From Himantopus leucocephalus (taxonomy: Eukaryota; Chordata; Aves; Charadriiformes; Recurvirostridae): 64,000 nucleotides of DNA. Below the pieces are notes generated by a model, which saw nothing but the letters and a program-made list of their open reading frames with translations, did not search any database and was not told the DNA's origin. This document shows positions 49,084-61,410 of this stretch, one piece after another. The translations under genes and the position numbers were made by a program. Each line of letters starts with the position of its first letter. Within the stretch, counting starts at the first letter, position 1. Where the stretch lies: assembly GCA_003993805.1 (NCBI GenBank), contig RSEF01000001.1:152247898-152311897 (forward strand), in the 5' to 3' direction.

Positions 49084-51505
49084 CTGATAAAGGCAGTAAG
49101 ATAAAGATACAATGAGAAAGCACAAGTTTGACCACACTTAACTATGTGAAATCAGTGTTTCTGCGAATGTTTCAAGAAACCTACCTTACTAATTACATTT
49201 GCAAATTTAAAGATGAGATTTGCAGGAAGTGTGACCTACAAGAAGCCCATCGGAATGTCAAAAACGAACAAGGGTTTTAATATATCACATTCTGCTGTGA
49301 AACTGAGCTAGAAGACCTGCGTAAATCTTGTTTCTGGAGTTACATAATTCTGGGTACAGAAAGCGTAACCACCACCACAGGGTTGATACATTACTGTCAC
49401 ACAAAGCGGTCATCTGCTATAGCACTTTCCTGCCTCTTAAGTTATAGTTAGGTCTAGCCCAACATCCTCTTGCCTAAGAGTTACTGAACTTCACTGTTAA
49501 CATTTATTTCAATTGAAACCTGATACTGAAGGAGCAAAGGTTTTATTGTTTGTTTATTTTGAAAGAATTTTTGTTAGCTCAATCTAACGGTTCCAGGGTT
49601 TGCTTAAAAAAAAAAACCAACACAACTAATAAAAAAATCTGTGATGCAAATTATGGCATTAATCTGCTCCTCTGAAATGTAAAGATGTTTTCTGACCGAA
49701 ATAAAAGGAAAAGGAGTTTGAACCTACATGCAGATCAACAATACGCGTCTGACACCTTTCCTGTCCTTGTCTTTCTGAAATCAAAGCCATCTCCTGAGCT
49801 ACTAGTTCACAATTGTGGTTCCTGGAATAACAGTGCATTATAATTACAGGAAAAGCAGACAGGGAAGCACTAATAAATGTTATTATCCACATCAGCTGGA
49901 AAATAGTTTTGCTGTGTTTTCTTCAAAAGGCTACAGAAGTCGGGAGGGGGTGACACTCTAGAGATGAGCGTGGCGATAAGGCAAGACTTGGCAATCTGTA
50001 CCTCAGTATCTGCACAGGAAAATGCTTCTTGTGCAAACAGTCACATGCAAGGACAACTTGAGGCCTACAGCGTCTCTGTGCACAGCGCTGGCAGCTGGCA
50101 CCCACCAGAGCTGATTTCACTACACCAAAAAGCCGAGCCACGGCACAGCACGGCTGAACGCTGACGCTTCTCCATTTCTTCCACACCAGCAGCCAAGCCA
50201 CTGTGACAGCAACAAGCCCTTCGCCAGGAGCCTGGCCAGGATCGGGAAGGAGAAGGAAGCCATCAGTTAAACATGGATGCAACCTCCTCCCCAAAAATCC
50301 AGGGGAAGAGAGCAGAAGAGAAACATCAGGAGCATCCCTGCAGCCAGCCTGAAACCAACAGCCCTGCTCCTCCTCTGCCTGTCAGGAGCTGCACCTGCGC
50401 CCAAGCCCAGACATCCCCAGGTGCTAAGACTGGCTGCTTGGGGGAGGAAGAAACAATCTGACTTTTTCATATCGCTGCAAGGGAGTATCACAAAAAAAAA
50501 TCTATGTGTGCAAGCTTCTCCGGTGTGCTCTCTGCTGTTGATGAACGTTCTCAAGAAAAGCCATTTTTTCTCTGAACTATAGCTGGTATTTTGCAGCACT
50601 TTCCGAATGTCGTGAATGAAGAAAACAAGGACAGGTTTACCAAGACTAAACGTATTTATTTAAACACAGCTGCTGGTTTAGAAACAGAATGAGAGATGCA
50701 GGGCAAGCATTTTATTGGATTTGTTCTGAAGATTTACTTCTGGGTATAGACCTTTTCTTTTTTTTTTTTTTTCTTTTTTCCTGAGGGGGGCAATGTTCTG
50801 ACTACTAGCATGCCCTCTACTGTGATTCATTCTGTGCCTCCTTTAAGTTGCCAGGATAAACTATTGATTCAACATGGTAATGCTGCCTAATTCCAGAGAT
50901 GTGCATATCAACAGCACCACACTATGCAATCCCACAAAAACTTGACAATTTTGAAAGACAAAGTGGTGTAATGTATAATGATGTAACCCTGCCATAGCAT
51001 CAGACTGTGCATTGTACAAGATATGTCCTATCCGTATGTATTATTATTGCTTTTAGATCTCTCCACTTCAATCCATGACATGGTGTCTCGAGGAAGTATA
51101 GAGGCTCACAGTATTTCATGAAATCTTACAGTATCCTTTGCAGTTATGTGGCAGCTCCTGAAAGCAAGGAGGAAGGAACTGTAATAAAGGAGTTGGTGTC
51201 TCTTTAATATTTAAAATTAGTATGACACACCTTGGATCACAAAAAGCTCATCGCAGACTGATAAAATACAGACTCACCCTACCCTTCATTTTTATGTATG
51301 TTACAGCTTTGCTATCATTTTGAGATGGATCTGGCACCTGGCAATAGTGGCACAGAGCAGCACTGCCACAGTTAAGGATATGCCAGCATAACATAGCCTT
51401 TATTATAATGCTGTAAACCACACTTCAGCTGTCATAATAGCTTGAATATAAACTGCTCATCATCCCTGCCTCTCCTCAAGTGTTATACAGCGTAACTGGC
51501 ACTAT

Positions 51506-51528
51506 GGGGGGGGGGAGGGGGGGAGGGG
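51506..51528 (+). repeat. G-run tract (quadruplex-type)
   Basis: Guanine runs of about 10, 7 and 4 separated by single A residues, about 2.5 kb upstream of the ZBED1 start on the antisense strand. Confidence 0.75.
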
Positions 51529-53092
51529 AACCACCCCACACCTCTCATTTTTCTATAAGAGAAGGTAAATTTTCCCTCATTCAATGAAATAAAGTGTTCA
51601 TAGCCTAGGCTTGGCATAAAACAGAGCAGCTTCAAATCTAAGCCAAACTGAAAACCCCAGCACCTTGCAGAATGAAATCCATTGGGAATGAAGGACCTCA
51701 TTGCCTTTGGGAAGTGCTGCAGCTTGTTACAAGGGCGGCTGATGGAAATGCTCTCTTTTAGCTTGTCGAACTTTCCACGATAAAACAACTAGTGCCACTT
51801 TGGTTTACTGAAAACCCTTCCGTGCACAGAAGCCTTAAGGCTACAAACGTGCCTCTGCCTTTCTCCCTTGAATTCCCACCCACAGTGAAACAGAACGCAC
51901 CTTCGGAGAAGCTGCTGTTCTCCTCGCTGCCTCCATGCAGCTGGCCAACACCACCAGAGAGTACCAGGGCCGAGGCTTTAAGAGCCTGCAGACAGGATCC
52001 TCTGCTGGCCTCACAGCAGACTCAGCTGCTGCAGAAGGAGGAGGAGCAGCAGGAGGAAGGGCCCAGATTTCCTGGCCCTAGCACCTCATGCCAGCTCTCC
52101 CTGGGGCAGGCTGTGCTGCCTCCTCATACCTCTCAGACCCTTCTCACTCTAACACAAACCCAGGACTCCCCTTCTCCAGGGCAGGGCTTGGACCAAAGTA
52201 CTGAAGCGCCAGCGATGACACGCGTTGCGGAGGGCAGCGGTGCTACCCCTGCACCGGGCACGGCTCCGCTTCCTTGGTGGCAAAGAAAATAGGTTCAAAA
52301 CCCGTACGAGAGTCACTCAGATTGTGAAACCATGCACGGGGATGTGTGGAAATGCAGGGTGTGCAGCCACCCTGCAACCTTAGCTCTGCCCCCTTGTGCG
52401 TGCACAGCGATGGCATCCTCTTTAATTACACAGTAGGTATCGTTGTCACACAACCCTTGCTCATTCAGCGCGGGGGCAATCAGAAAACGAGTGTTTCCTC
52501 CTTTCTGAAACTACCTAAATAACTATCTCAGATGCCTGAGTGGGGGAGAGGGATTAATTGTTAGCTGCAACTTTATTTTTGCCTGCCGACCACCCTTCCT
52601 ACCTGGTCGCTTCTCTGCCCACCTCTGGATGTTTTCCAGCCTGGAGCTTGTACGGCTTTGAGCAGGAAGCACTCTGTCTATCATTATGCTTTACTCATAT
52701 AAACTAAAAGCCCTCAATACATGAATTGAAATTAAGAGAAGCATGTTCCTAAATTACTATTTCGCAATTAATTGTAAAGAAACTCGGTACAAACGATACT
52801 GATTAACTAGAAATCGGGGCAATTAAAAATACAAATGATATCTCAATCACTTTTCGGAAGAATAGGAGTCAGCTTTAAGGGCTTCTGAACTTCAGCCACG
52901 CTACCACCTTCTTCAGAGGCAGTTTTCTACATGACACAGACCAAATTTTGCTACAAAGACTTCAAAACTACAAAATATTCAGCATTTAGTCTTCCCCTAC
53001 CAAATTTCAATGACACATGTACAGTAGAAGAGAAAATGCAGGAGGAAGATGCCAAATAAATTCCTTGAGAAGCTTTTCAAATACCAGAAGAG

Positions 53093-53108
53093 ATTATTAT
53101 TATTATTA
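53093..53108 (+). repeat. ATT trinucleotide microsatellite
   Basis: Five consecutive ATT units, a short simple repeat in intron 1. Confidence 0.75.
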
Positions 53109-55894
53109 CATGAAGCATTTCTGTTAACAGTAGGATGACTTTCAGTGACCACATTTCCAGTGTTAATATCCTGGTCTCACAATTAATATTAGTTTGTCTT
53201 TTATCAATCCACTGATTAGATTTTTGTTTTTAAAAAGCTGTTTATATCAAGATCTGTAGTCACACAGGGCTCTTTTTTTTCTCCAATTAATTAAGATTAA
53301 GCACTGTAAAAAAACCCCATCCAAGCAGTAATTTCTAATGAAACTATTAATTGTTTAGACCACTGAACACTAACACAATTCACACTACATATCGGCAGTT
53401 ATACCATTTATGCAATTAGTACTTGGAAAATGTTTTAACATAAGTTAAACATAAGTTCCCCTTTACTTCTGCACACTGATTTTAGTTAGCAAGGCAATCA
53501 CTGACTGCACCCCGTTTATCCTCCCAGCTCTGTATTTCCCTTCCCTGAGCTTCAAGGTCAGAATTTCAGACCAACTTCCCTACTCTGTATTGGGGGCGGG
53601 GGGGAGACTCACTTCAATAGGGAATACTACCATCTTTTCAGTTTGCAAATCAAAACAATTACCAAGTTTTTGCACAGAATCAGGGTTTCAGAGCTCAAAC
53701 TACCCTCTTTCCCCAAAAAACTGTCTTGAATCCCATCTATAAAAATCAGATGAACCCCAGTAGGATGTGACAGAACAGATGGTGACTTTTAAAAACCATG
53801 CAAAAGCATGTGTGCCAAGAGCATGCAACTCTGACTAAGTCAGGGTAAAGAAAAAGAAAAGAAAAACAAAACTAGTAAGGTTTACTTGGGTTGAAATCCT
53901 GAACACTCCTTCCTGGCAAGTGCAAGAAAGCAAGCTTTTCTTGGAAAATTCGGAGGCAGAAAGGCTGCACTGACACCAGACCCCTTCGCTCACCCACAGA
54001 GCTCAAGGATGAGCCACCGGGCATCCCTCAGTTTTAAACCTTCCACGGGAGAGCTGCACCGCTGCCGCACGAAGAGTGGGAACTCTGACAGGGAAACTGG
54101 GGCCAAGGTGGCGACGGGATCAGAGGCAGGGCTGACTGCGCCGCCCTGCCCTTCCCAGCCCTGCTTCCCCCCTCCAGGCTCTCCCCTGGAAGGTACCCTG
54201 ACAATAAAACACCTGTACTGGTGAGAGTTATGGACACCCCCTCAAAAAGACATAGAAAATTTTAAACATACGCACCTTTCTAGGTTACTGTCTGGAGAAG
54301 TTACTTGGCTTTTTCTTACAGCAAGTGTAGTTTACTGATCCAAGCTTGAATTAAGCATGTTCTAACCAATACTTTCACTTTTTGTTGCACTGCAGTCACT
54401 ATTTTGAAGTTATTATGGAAACGAGGTTACTCTGGGTAAAAAAGTTCCCGTTGACAGGCTGATTCACTTTTTTAAGCAATGGCTGGACACAGTGAGTTGA
54501 AGCAAGGCAGCAGGTAACTGCCAAGAGGCAACTGCACACAAACAACTATCTGAGAAGGAAACTACTTGTCCTTGGAAGAAACCACCCCAAGTTAGGGCTG
54601 AAAGAAAACTTTCCACATCTGTCAAGTCTGCCCTGGTCCTACTCAGGCAGCTGACATTTCCCAGGTTGGATTTTCACTGTCTTCCTCCGGCATTTCCAAA
54701 TTCAACACTTTTTTTTTTCTAATAGCAGCTAAGAACAGACTGCAACAAAACACTTGGGTCACATTTTCGTCATGCTGTTTCTCTGTGGTTCGAAAAAAGA
54801 TTTGGAAAGTGTTACACACCCTAGGCACAATACCCAGCTTTGCTCTGCCAAGAAAAACTAACGTTAGAAAAATGCTCAGATGACTTCAAACTGTACGCAC
54901 ATCTGCCCTTTTTGTCACCAGGGTTCTCTTGTTTGTTTTGGGGTTTTACCTGTGTCTTCTGAGAATGAGAAAGAAGAATGCCAGCCTACTGCAGAAGGAT
55001 CAGGAGTAAATAAAAAGCAGGCAAAACACTGCTCAAGGATGGCACATGGGATGAAATGCACAAATACGCTCTTCCTATGTGGTGTACTTGTCCCGTCTCC
55101 TCCCCAGTACTTCAGATATTCTCTAAAGCAATTTCCTTATCTGCTTCATCTCCTTAACGAAACACTATGCCCTCTCAATATTTTCTTTTTTTTGTACTTC
55201 TCCTCTGGTGAAGACTATCGACAGAGCCACAAAGGCTCACTTGCTGCTAAGTAGAGAAAGTTAAAGGCACTGACTTGCACGCAGTTGTACACTCAGCTCT
55301 GATGACACCCTACGTGTCCATCCGGACTCGTAGTTTGCTGTAAATTTACAAACCCAGAAGCAGTTTCAAGTCTTCAAGAGTAACGTGAGGGAAGAGGAAA
55401 CTCAGATCTTTGTTTTCTGGCAAACTCAAAGTTTCCTCTTGGTCGGTATTAAACATGCGCTTGACCCAAATCAGAAAACTCCAAAAACGTAACTTCTCCA
55501 ACCAATAACTAACGTGAAGTCCCTCGGAGAAAACTACAACTGTCACTCACTTGTCAGCTTACAGCCTGTCAGCGAGTGACAACCGCTTATCAAACACCAA
55601 GTTCCCAGATCGCAGGTATCTCCCCCTCCCGAAGCGCCCGGGGCAGGGAGGCCACGGCCGGTACTCACAGTCGCCCTGGCGGGCGGACAGCGGCCGCCGC
55701 GGCCGGTGGCGGGGCCCGGGGGGGTGGGGGGCACGGCGGGTGGCGGCGGCAGGAGCGCCCGGCGCCGCGGCCGGGCCGGCGGGAGGCTGTCCGCCACCGC
55801 CCGCCTTCCAGGCACCTACCTGGGCTGAGGGAGGCTGCGCCCGCGCGGCTCTGAGCCGAGGTCTGAGGCGAAACCGTCAGGAAAAAGAGGAGGG

Positions 55895-55994
55895 NNNNNN
55901 NNNNNNNNNNNNNNNNNNNNNNNNNNNNNNNNNNNNNNNNNNNNNNNNNNNNNNNNNNNNNNNNNNNNNNNNNNNNNNNNNNNNNNNNNNNNNN
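55895..55994. other. 100-N scaffold gap inside the CpG island
   Basis: Exactly 100 Ns. The left flank is purine-rich (GAAAAAGAGGAGGG) and the right flank is an A-run followed by GAGAGGAAGAGGAG. High GC and homopurine sequence would explain the break. Confidence 0.95.
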
Positions 55995-56610
55995 AAAAAA
56001 AAAAAAAAAAAGAGAGGAAGAGGAGAAGCGGGGACCCCCGGCCCGCGGAGCCCCCACGCCGCCTCCCGAGGCCGCAGTCAGGCCGGCCTGCAGCCTGGCC
56101 CCCCCTCCCCTCCCGTCCCGGGCCCGGCCCCCCGCCCCGCCCCGCGTCCGGGGCGGCCGCGGCCCGGGGGACGGACGGAGCCGGGACCCGCCGCCCGCCG
56201 GCGGCGGCGAGGGCGGGGCGCGGCGGGGACAGGAGCCCCGCCAGCCGCAGCTCCCCCCTCCCTCCCCCGCCGGGCCGCTGCCCCTCAGGCGGCGCGGTGG
56301 GCCCGGCCCGGCCCGCGGAGGGGAGCGGGGGAGGAGCCCGGGGCCGCCGCCGTGCCTCAGCCCCGCTGCGGGGGAAGCGGCGCGGCCCGGGCGACCCGCC
56401 GCCGCGGCCAAGGTCGCGCCTGTCCTGTCCTGTCCGGGCCGCCCGGTCTCGGCCCCGCGCTGCCCGCGGCACCGGTGCTGCCGCCCTCCCCGCAAACTTT
56501 CCCCCTTCGCTGCGGCGGGGGCTGCTCCCCCGCCTTCCCCGTCTCCCCCCGCCCCGGCCCGGAGCCGCCCCCCGGCCCGCAGCCGCCCCGCCCCGCCCCG
56601 CGGTGCTCAC

Positions 56611-56722
56611 CTGGGGCCGGGGGGCAGCGCGGGCGGAGGCGGCGGCGCAGCTGGTGCAGGATGACGAGGAGGCCGATGCGGTACACCCGGAGCAAGGGCA
56701 CCAGCGCAGACAATAGCGACAT
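56611..56722 (-). CDS. DHRSX: DHRSX exon 1 coding part (N-terminal signal-anchor)
   Basis: On the minus strand the ATG at 56,722 opens MSLLSALVPLLRVYRIGLL, continues through VILHQLRRRLRPRCPPAP, and ends in a phase-1 codon (G) at a consensus donor (CCCAG|GTGAGC) at 56,611. This resembles the human DHRSX N-terminus (MSPLSAARAALRVY, then a hydrophobic stretch and LRR). DHRSX is a short-chain dehydrogenase/reductase (SDR46C family) reported to interconvert polyprenol/polyprenal and dolichal/dolichol in dolichol synthesis. Residues about 7-24 form the hydrophobic N-terminal segment. An in-frame ATG lies 53 codons upstream; I chose the internal ATG because it matches the family N-terminus and has G at -3. 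The exon sits in the CpG island. The phase matches exon 2 exactly, giving a joined Val codon. Confidence 0.93.
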
Positions 56723-57633
56723 GGCCGCCTCCCGCCCCGCGGCGGCTGGCTCGGGGCGAAGCGGGGAAAAAGAGGAGCTCGGCGGGCGGGCGGCCGGGCT
56801 GTGCGTGGCACGGTGGCTCTTCGCCGGGCCGGGCTGGGCCCGGGGAGGTGGGGGGGAGGCGCGGCGCGGCCCGGCCCCCACCCAGCGGAAGGGAAAGCGC
56901 CGCCGCTGTCACAGCAGCGCCCGGGCGCGCCGCCGCTCCCGCCCTTCTGGGCATGTGCGGCGGGGGAAGGGCCGCGGCGCGGGAAGGGGCGGCCGGTCGG
57001 TGGCGGCGGCGGCGGCGGTGGCGGTGGCGGTGGGGGTTTGGCCCCCGGCGGGCGGCCGGGGAGGTGGGGAGGGGGCGAGGGGAGCGGCGGCGGCGTGACT
57101 CAGCAGCGAGAGGCGGCGGATGGCGGCGGGGGTGTGTGTGTGTGTGACAGGCCGCTCGGTGAGGCCGCCGTGTTTTGGCCGCAGAGGTGTCTTGGCGGGG
57201 ACGGGGGCGGCTGGCTGCGGCTCCGTCGCGGAGTCCCGCGGCGGGAAGGGCTCGCCGAGTCCTCTGCCGATTTCCCTTCTCTCTGGCGGGGTGAGGGGCA
57301 GCGGCGGCGGCGGCCACGGGCATCGCTGGGCCCGGGCTCCACCCTCACACCTCGGGCCTCCCTCAGGCTCCCTCCTGTCGCCGCCGGGCTCCGGCAGATG
57401 CCGGTTTCTCCAAACGCAGCTCTACGTACAAAGCCTTCCTACAACAGGAGCCTAAAATTTTATACCCGCCCCCCCCCGAATGCACTCTTCACAGCGATAC
57501 CTACTGTATCTCAAAAGTTGTGTGTTGTCAGTTTTAAATCCTCGGCCTTATTTTTAAGACGCCGAGTACTTGGGACGTGTCGGGGTCGGGATACGCAGCG
57601 CCGGGCACCGACGCCGTGGTTCTCATTCGCAGA

Positions 57634-57658
57634 GCTGGCAGTGTGNGCTGGCGGTGTT
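57634..57658. repeat. Single-N duplication scar (12-bp units)
   Basis: GCTGGCAGTGTG and GCTGGCGGTGTT flank one N at 57,646, just upstream of the CpG island. The pattern is the same as at the other single-N sites, though the units are very short. Confidence 0.6.
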
Positions 57659-59879
57659 TCATAAATGGAGGTGAGCCTCAGTATCAATACAAAACAGCAA
57701 CAAAAAAAAATACGACCAGTCCTTCCACCAGAGGAGACGCTGACGTATATATTGAATTTCAGATCCTCAGGTAACATTTGGTCGTTGAGGATGAGCCATA
57801 CAAAGTTCTGGAAGTGCATTTGAAATGTAATCTCCTCTCCTTTCAAAAAAAAATAAACACGCTTTCTAGAAAAAATACAGTTAACAATATACTTTTTCAA
57901 TGTCGGATCAGATCGCTCAGCAGAACTGACTTTCTGTCTTCCATCAGAAATATGCATAAAGTAAAAGCATAGCATGCAGTTGCTCCGGGACAAAACCAAC
58001 CATTTAATTTTATGTATCTCTGGTGATTATTTTTTTTATTAACACATGGAATTATGCAAACATAAATAATAAACAGAACGTCATGAAGTCACATCAATGA
58101 AAGATTCTTTCTTAATGTATATTGTTCTCTACCATGCACCGAGCAGTAGAAAGAGCATCACATAAAAAGACATGAAAGAAGAAACACTGATATTTAGTAA
58201 AGGTGAATTATTCTTTCAACTTATCTCAGTACAAATCAAATCTCGACTCCTTTATGTTCCTTTACATCCTTTTCTCAGAACTATAGCATTAATGAAAGCC
58301 CTTTGCAACATGAAACTGTGAAATTTGTCTACAGTGTATATACACGATCTGTACGTAAATATACCATGCTTTCTCAGGTTTTCTAGTATACTAAAACCAA
58401 TCGATGCGTATTCAAGCTAGGGAAATAAATACTCCTCTGTCTTTTTTCTGACAATGCTATCCAGAGAATTAGACTAAGTGGGGAAGAACCAATGGGTTAA
58501 CATTACGGTCTTATTACTTCTTCTCAAGGTGTTAAAATTATTTTCAACCCTCCACTCCACAGTTCATGAGTATGGCTTCACGGAAAGGATGAGGAAAATT
58601 TGTTTCAACGCGTTATTTTTTCTAAAGGCTGACAGGACGTGAAGTGGAGGAGAAATGAAAGCACTAACAAAAGGCTGTAGGTCTTTGATTATTTTCAAAT
58701 AGTGTTTTATAATACACCTTAATTTTAATTGATACTTCGTTTTTCCTTGGTTTTCAATAGTCACCATCTTTACTTCTTATTGATATTTTGGGTTTTTTTC
58801 TTGCAATCATTAATGGTGAAGCCTGGAGTATTCGGGCTGGAATCTTCCCCATCTACTTTAGATACCTCACTTGAGACGTTATTACCTCAATGAAATTTTA
58901 GGTGTCTGAGCCCTGGAAGGGACAAAAGGAGCAATCTCTTTCCCTCAGCTTTGCTGTACGAGCAGCAGACAGAGAGAGGCACTTCTGAAGACCTGCAGAA
59001 GATGACTGCTTCCTTTGAGGTGCTGGGAGGGCTTCCTTCTTTCCACCGACAGTAAGCGAACTCACAGCACCAGCGGGCAAAGCCAGCCTGCGGTTAGAGT
59101 ACAGATGCCCTCTTGGAAAGTCGTCAGAAATACTAGTAATGCTCCATCCACACACGCTCCAGCCTATCTGTCCCTCCCTGCAGGATGGGGACTAATGAAG
59201 CAGTATGTGATCACAGTGCTTCCACCCACATTTTGCATAAAGATGCATAAAGCCGTAAGAAAGGAAGTGGGTGACGTTTCTAGACTCTAATTAAGCCCCA
59301 AGCTCAAACTTCCCAGCAGAATGGCATAATCTGCAACCATCAGGTAGGGTGGATGCTAGGTGTTGCAGCTGAGAGGCTGCGCAGCCAGGAACGCGCGAGG
59401 CACGGGGCCATATCACAGCAGACAAAAGCGAACCCCGGGTTAGCTGAGCAGTTCAGGCGCTCTCTGGCACGGGGCGGAGGGTTAGGAGGTTTATGCCCTA
59501 TTTTTCATGTTTGTTCCATGACAATCTCCCGTATGACGCATCTTTTCCAGGTGCGTGAGTTGGCTCCCGTGGTTTTGCTCCCCTTGAGACGAGAACTGGA
59601 GCCAACGACTCCTTCTATCTACCACGCAGCGGTTCAAGTTCAGTAGGAGAGGTTCATGCTTTTTTGCCCGAGTGTGGCGAGGTAGTTGGGGCAGTCTCGT
59701 AAGATGTCAACGGTGTCGCATCAGTCCCTCTCAAACGGTAAAATGTACAGTTCCACTCCCGTGCTCAGCTCGAGACGTGCTCTCTCTGTTTCGCACGTAT
59801 GTCGAAGCTGATGGCCCACGCCGGAAGAAGCCAGACATAATTCTGACTGCTGCTAATTTTTCAGGCTTCTAAAAGGGAT

Positions 59880-60010
59880 TTAAATGCCTGTCTTCCTAAG
59901 CTGGATTGCAGTGGGACTTGAGGCAAGAGATAAGTGCCTATCTTCCCAAAACAGGATCTCCTTAACATGTGTGGGTGAATAAAGTTAAATGCCCGAGGAG
60001 CTTTCAGGTT
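59880..60010. repeat. Possible ancient amniote repeat
   Basis: Repeated TTAAATGCC, AAGTGCCTATCTTCC and GGATTGCAGTGGGACTTGAG phrases recall the old repeat group with TTAGGCACCTAAAT ends around a CAATGGGA centre. The resemblance is partial and the edges are uncertain. Confidence 0.3.
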
Positions 60011-61261
60011 CAGTAGGGAGGTGCTCGCAAGATTAGGCAGTGCTGGGAAACTGTCGGTTGGGATTGCGTGGGGAATTCATGTGGGGTTTTGAGCACCTGC
60101 AGACAATTTTGACAGGCTGCATATACTCCCCCCCCAAAAAAACCCCATCATTTAAGTACCCCCAAACTAGGCATCATCTTGCCTAATGTTGGGCACTTGA
60201 GGACCATACAGAGCAGTGAGGTCTTGGGCACCCTCCGTAGTAGCTTGGGGTGGGTCAGTTGCCTGGAAGGGGAAAGAAACTTTGCCAAGGGGAGAGGTGT
60301 CTGCAAGCTACGCAGTAGGAAGTCCCGGGGACCGAGAGCAGACTCCCCTGCTGTGGGCAATCATCTAATGGGACACGTTTATTTTTCTTTAGTAACGCTG
60401 GGGGAAACAGTAGATAGGTGTAATACCGGCCTTCCGTGTAACAGAACCAGTGCGACAGCATTTGCCCGTGAAGGGGGGATGGCTTTCGGTCCCTCTTAGT
60501 CTTTTCCAGATATTTCACTTTTCAAGAAAACAGTCTCATTGTGAAAAACTGCCCCTTGCCAGTGTGGCTATAGTCATAAGGATGGGAAGCCCAAGAATGC
60601 AGTAAAGAAAAGAAATCTGAGTTTTTCTAGCCTAGCATTTAAATTCATGGGAACAAGGGGACAGAGTTGCAGTCCGTATTCCCTGAAGAGCCTAAGCTTT
60701 TCAGACTAGAGAAGATATATGGACTAATAAGTGCAAATAGAGTCCCGAAATAGGGACAACTTCCCCTCTTCAAGCAAATGCTCAAACCACTCAGCTGTTA
60801 TGCAAGAAGCACAGTGTGCTCGTTACTGCCGCTCAGTTTTTTTAAAGCGACCGCCCCTGCAGTGACTATTGTATTTGTGCATCTGAGTATTCAGCGCATG
60901 TCACATTTTCAGGAGGTATCTGGTCTGGAGAGCCTGGAGCATGAGTAGTTGGGGCTGGGTTTGTGTCCCCCCCCAGTACCCCTACTCCATATCAGGTAAG
61001 GTCTGAGCGTCCCCCGTGCAGTTCAGTCAAGACTCAGAGACCAAAGAGTCAGAAGAAGGCATAGTATATCTATTTAGAATTGAGTAGGGATATTAGCAGC
61101 CTACAACCTGTACTCAGCAACTTGACTCGGTTGAATTGGCTGAAAGAACAAGAAAACGTCTGGGAATTCTAGATGTAGCAAGGACTGTATTTCAGCAGCG
61201 GGAAATCAGTTCTCACATAATTCCAGGACTTTATTTAAAAATGTCCGTAAGTAGACAAACT

Positions 61262-61410
61262 GATTGATTAACATACACAAAGTTTCAAAAGCCCTTTGGC
61301 AAGATCCTGCGCACAAAGGATGCTAAGCAATCGGGGGATAAGATCCAGCATATTTACAAAACAGAAGAAGAGAAACAAAAACCTACGCTAAAAGGAGGGG
61401 GAAACAAAGT
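61262..61410 (+). mobile_element. Ancient CR1 LINE ORF2 fragment, plus orientation
   Basis: TTTCAAAAGCCCTTTGGCAA, followed by GATCCTGCGCACAAAGGATG, CTAAGCAATCGGGGGATAAG and an AGAAACAAAAACC block, matches the order seen in old amniote CR1 elements (phrases around AAGCCTTTGACAAGGT and AGGAAACAAAGGGTAGG). It is degraded, with approximate edges. Confidence 0.55.

Larger units (their letters stand above)
18616..56610 (-). other. DHRSX: DHRSX intron 1 (hosts ZBED1)
   Basis: This intron of about 38 kb is bounded by the donor after exon 1 and the acceptor before exon 2. Apart from ZBED1 it contains a GC-rich patch (18,960-19,570), a CR1 interrupted by a gap (about 32,712-32,943), purine/pyrimidine and G-run simple repeats, and ancient repeat fossils at 46,125-46,712. 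Stretches 19,700-32,700, 33,000-46,100 and 49,100-55,600 otherwise show only unrecognised noncoding sequence. Reading frames of 100-180 codons there have no family resemblance I can identify. Confidence 0.85.
55600..57400 (-). promoter_or_regulatory. CpG island promoter of DHRSX (and probably ZBED1)
   Basis: This stretch is extremely GC- and CpG-rich, unlike the flanking sequence, and surrounds DHRSX exon 1. It contains many GC-box-like GGGCGG/CCGCCC sites, GGC/GGT triplet runs (57,001-57,036), a short TG run (57,130-57,145), and an NF-E2/antioxidant-type element GTGACTCAGCA (57,095-57,105) upstream of the DHRSX start. I see no TATA box, as expected for a housekeeping CpG promoter. The island is interrupted by a 100-N gap at 55,895-55,994, whose right edge is an A-run. 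Long reading frames here on both strands are a by-product of the base composition. Use by ZBED1 is inferred from the acceptor at 49,083 and my memory of the human locus. Confidence 0.85.

Noticed and set aside
51792..52292. A 166-codon plus-strand open frame, Pro/Gln/Ser-rich
   Set aside because: Local GC-rich composition explains the length. No recognisable domain, splice context or family resemblance was found.
55551..57098. A 515-codon plus-strand open frame and several 140-330-codon frames in the CpG island
   Set aside because: Stop codons are rare in GC-rich DNA. The frames run through the 100-N gap, are low-complexity Pro/Ala/Arg/Gly, overlap on both strands, and conflict with DHRSX exon 1.
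57218..57230. CGTCGCGGAG in the promoter as a DREF/ZBED1 self-binding site
   Set aside because: It differs from the TGTCGYGAYA consensus at several positions, and no better match was found in the island.
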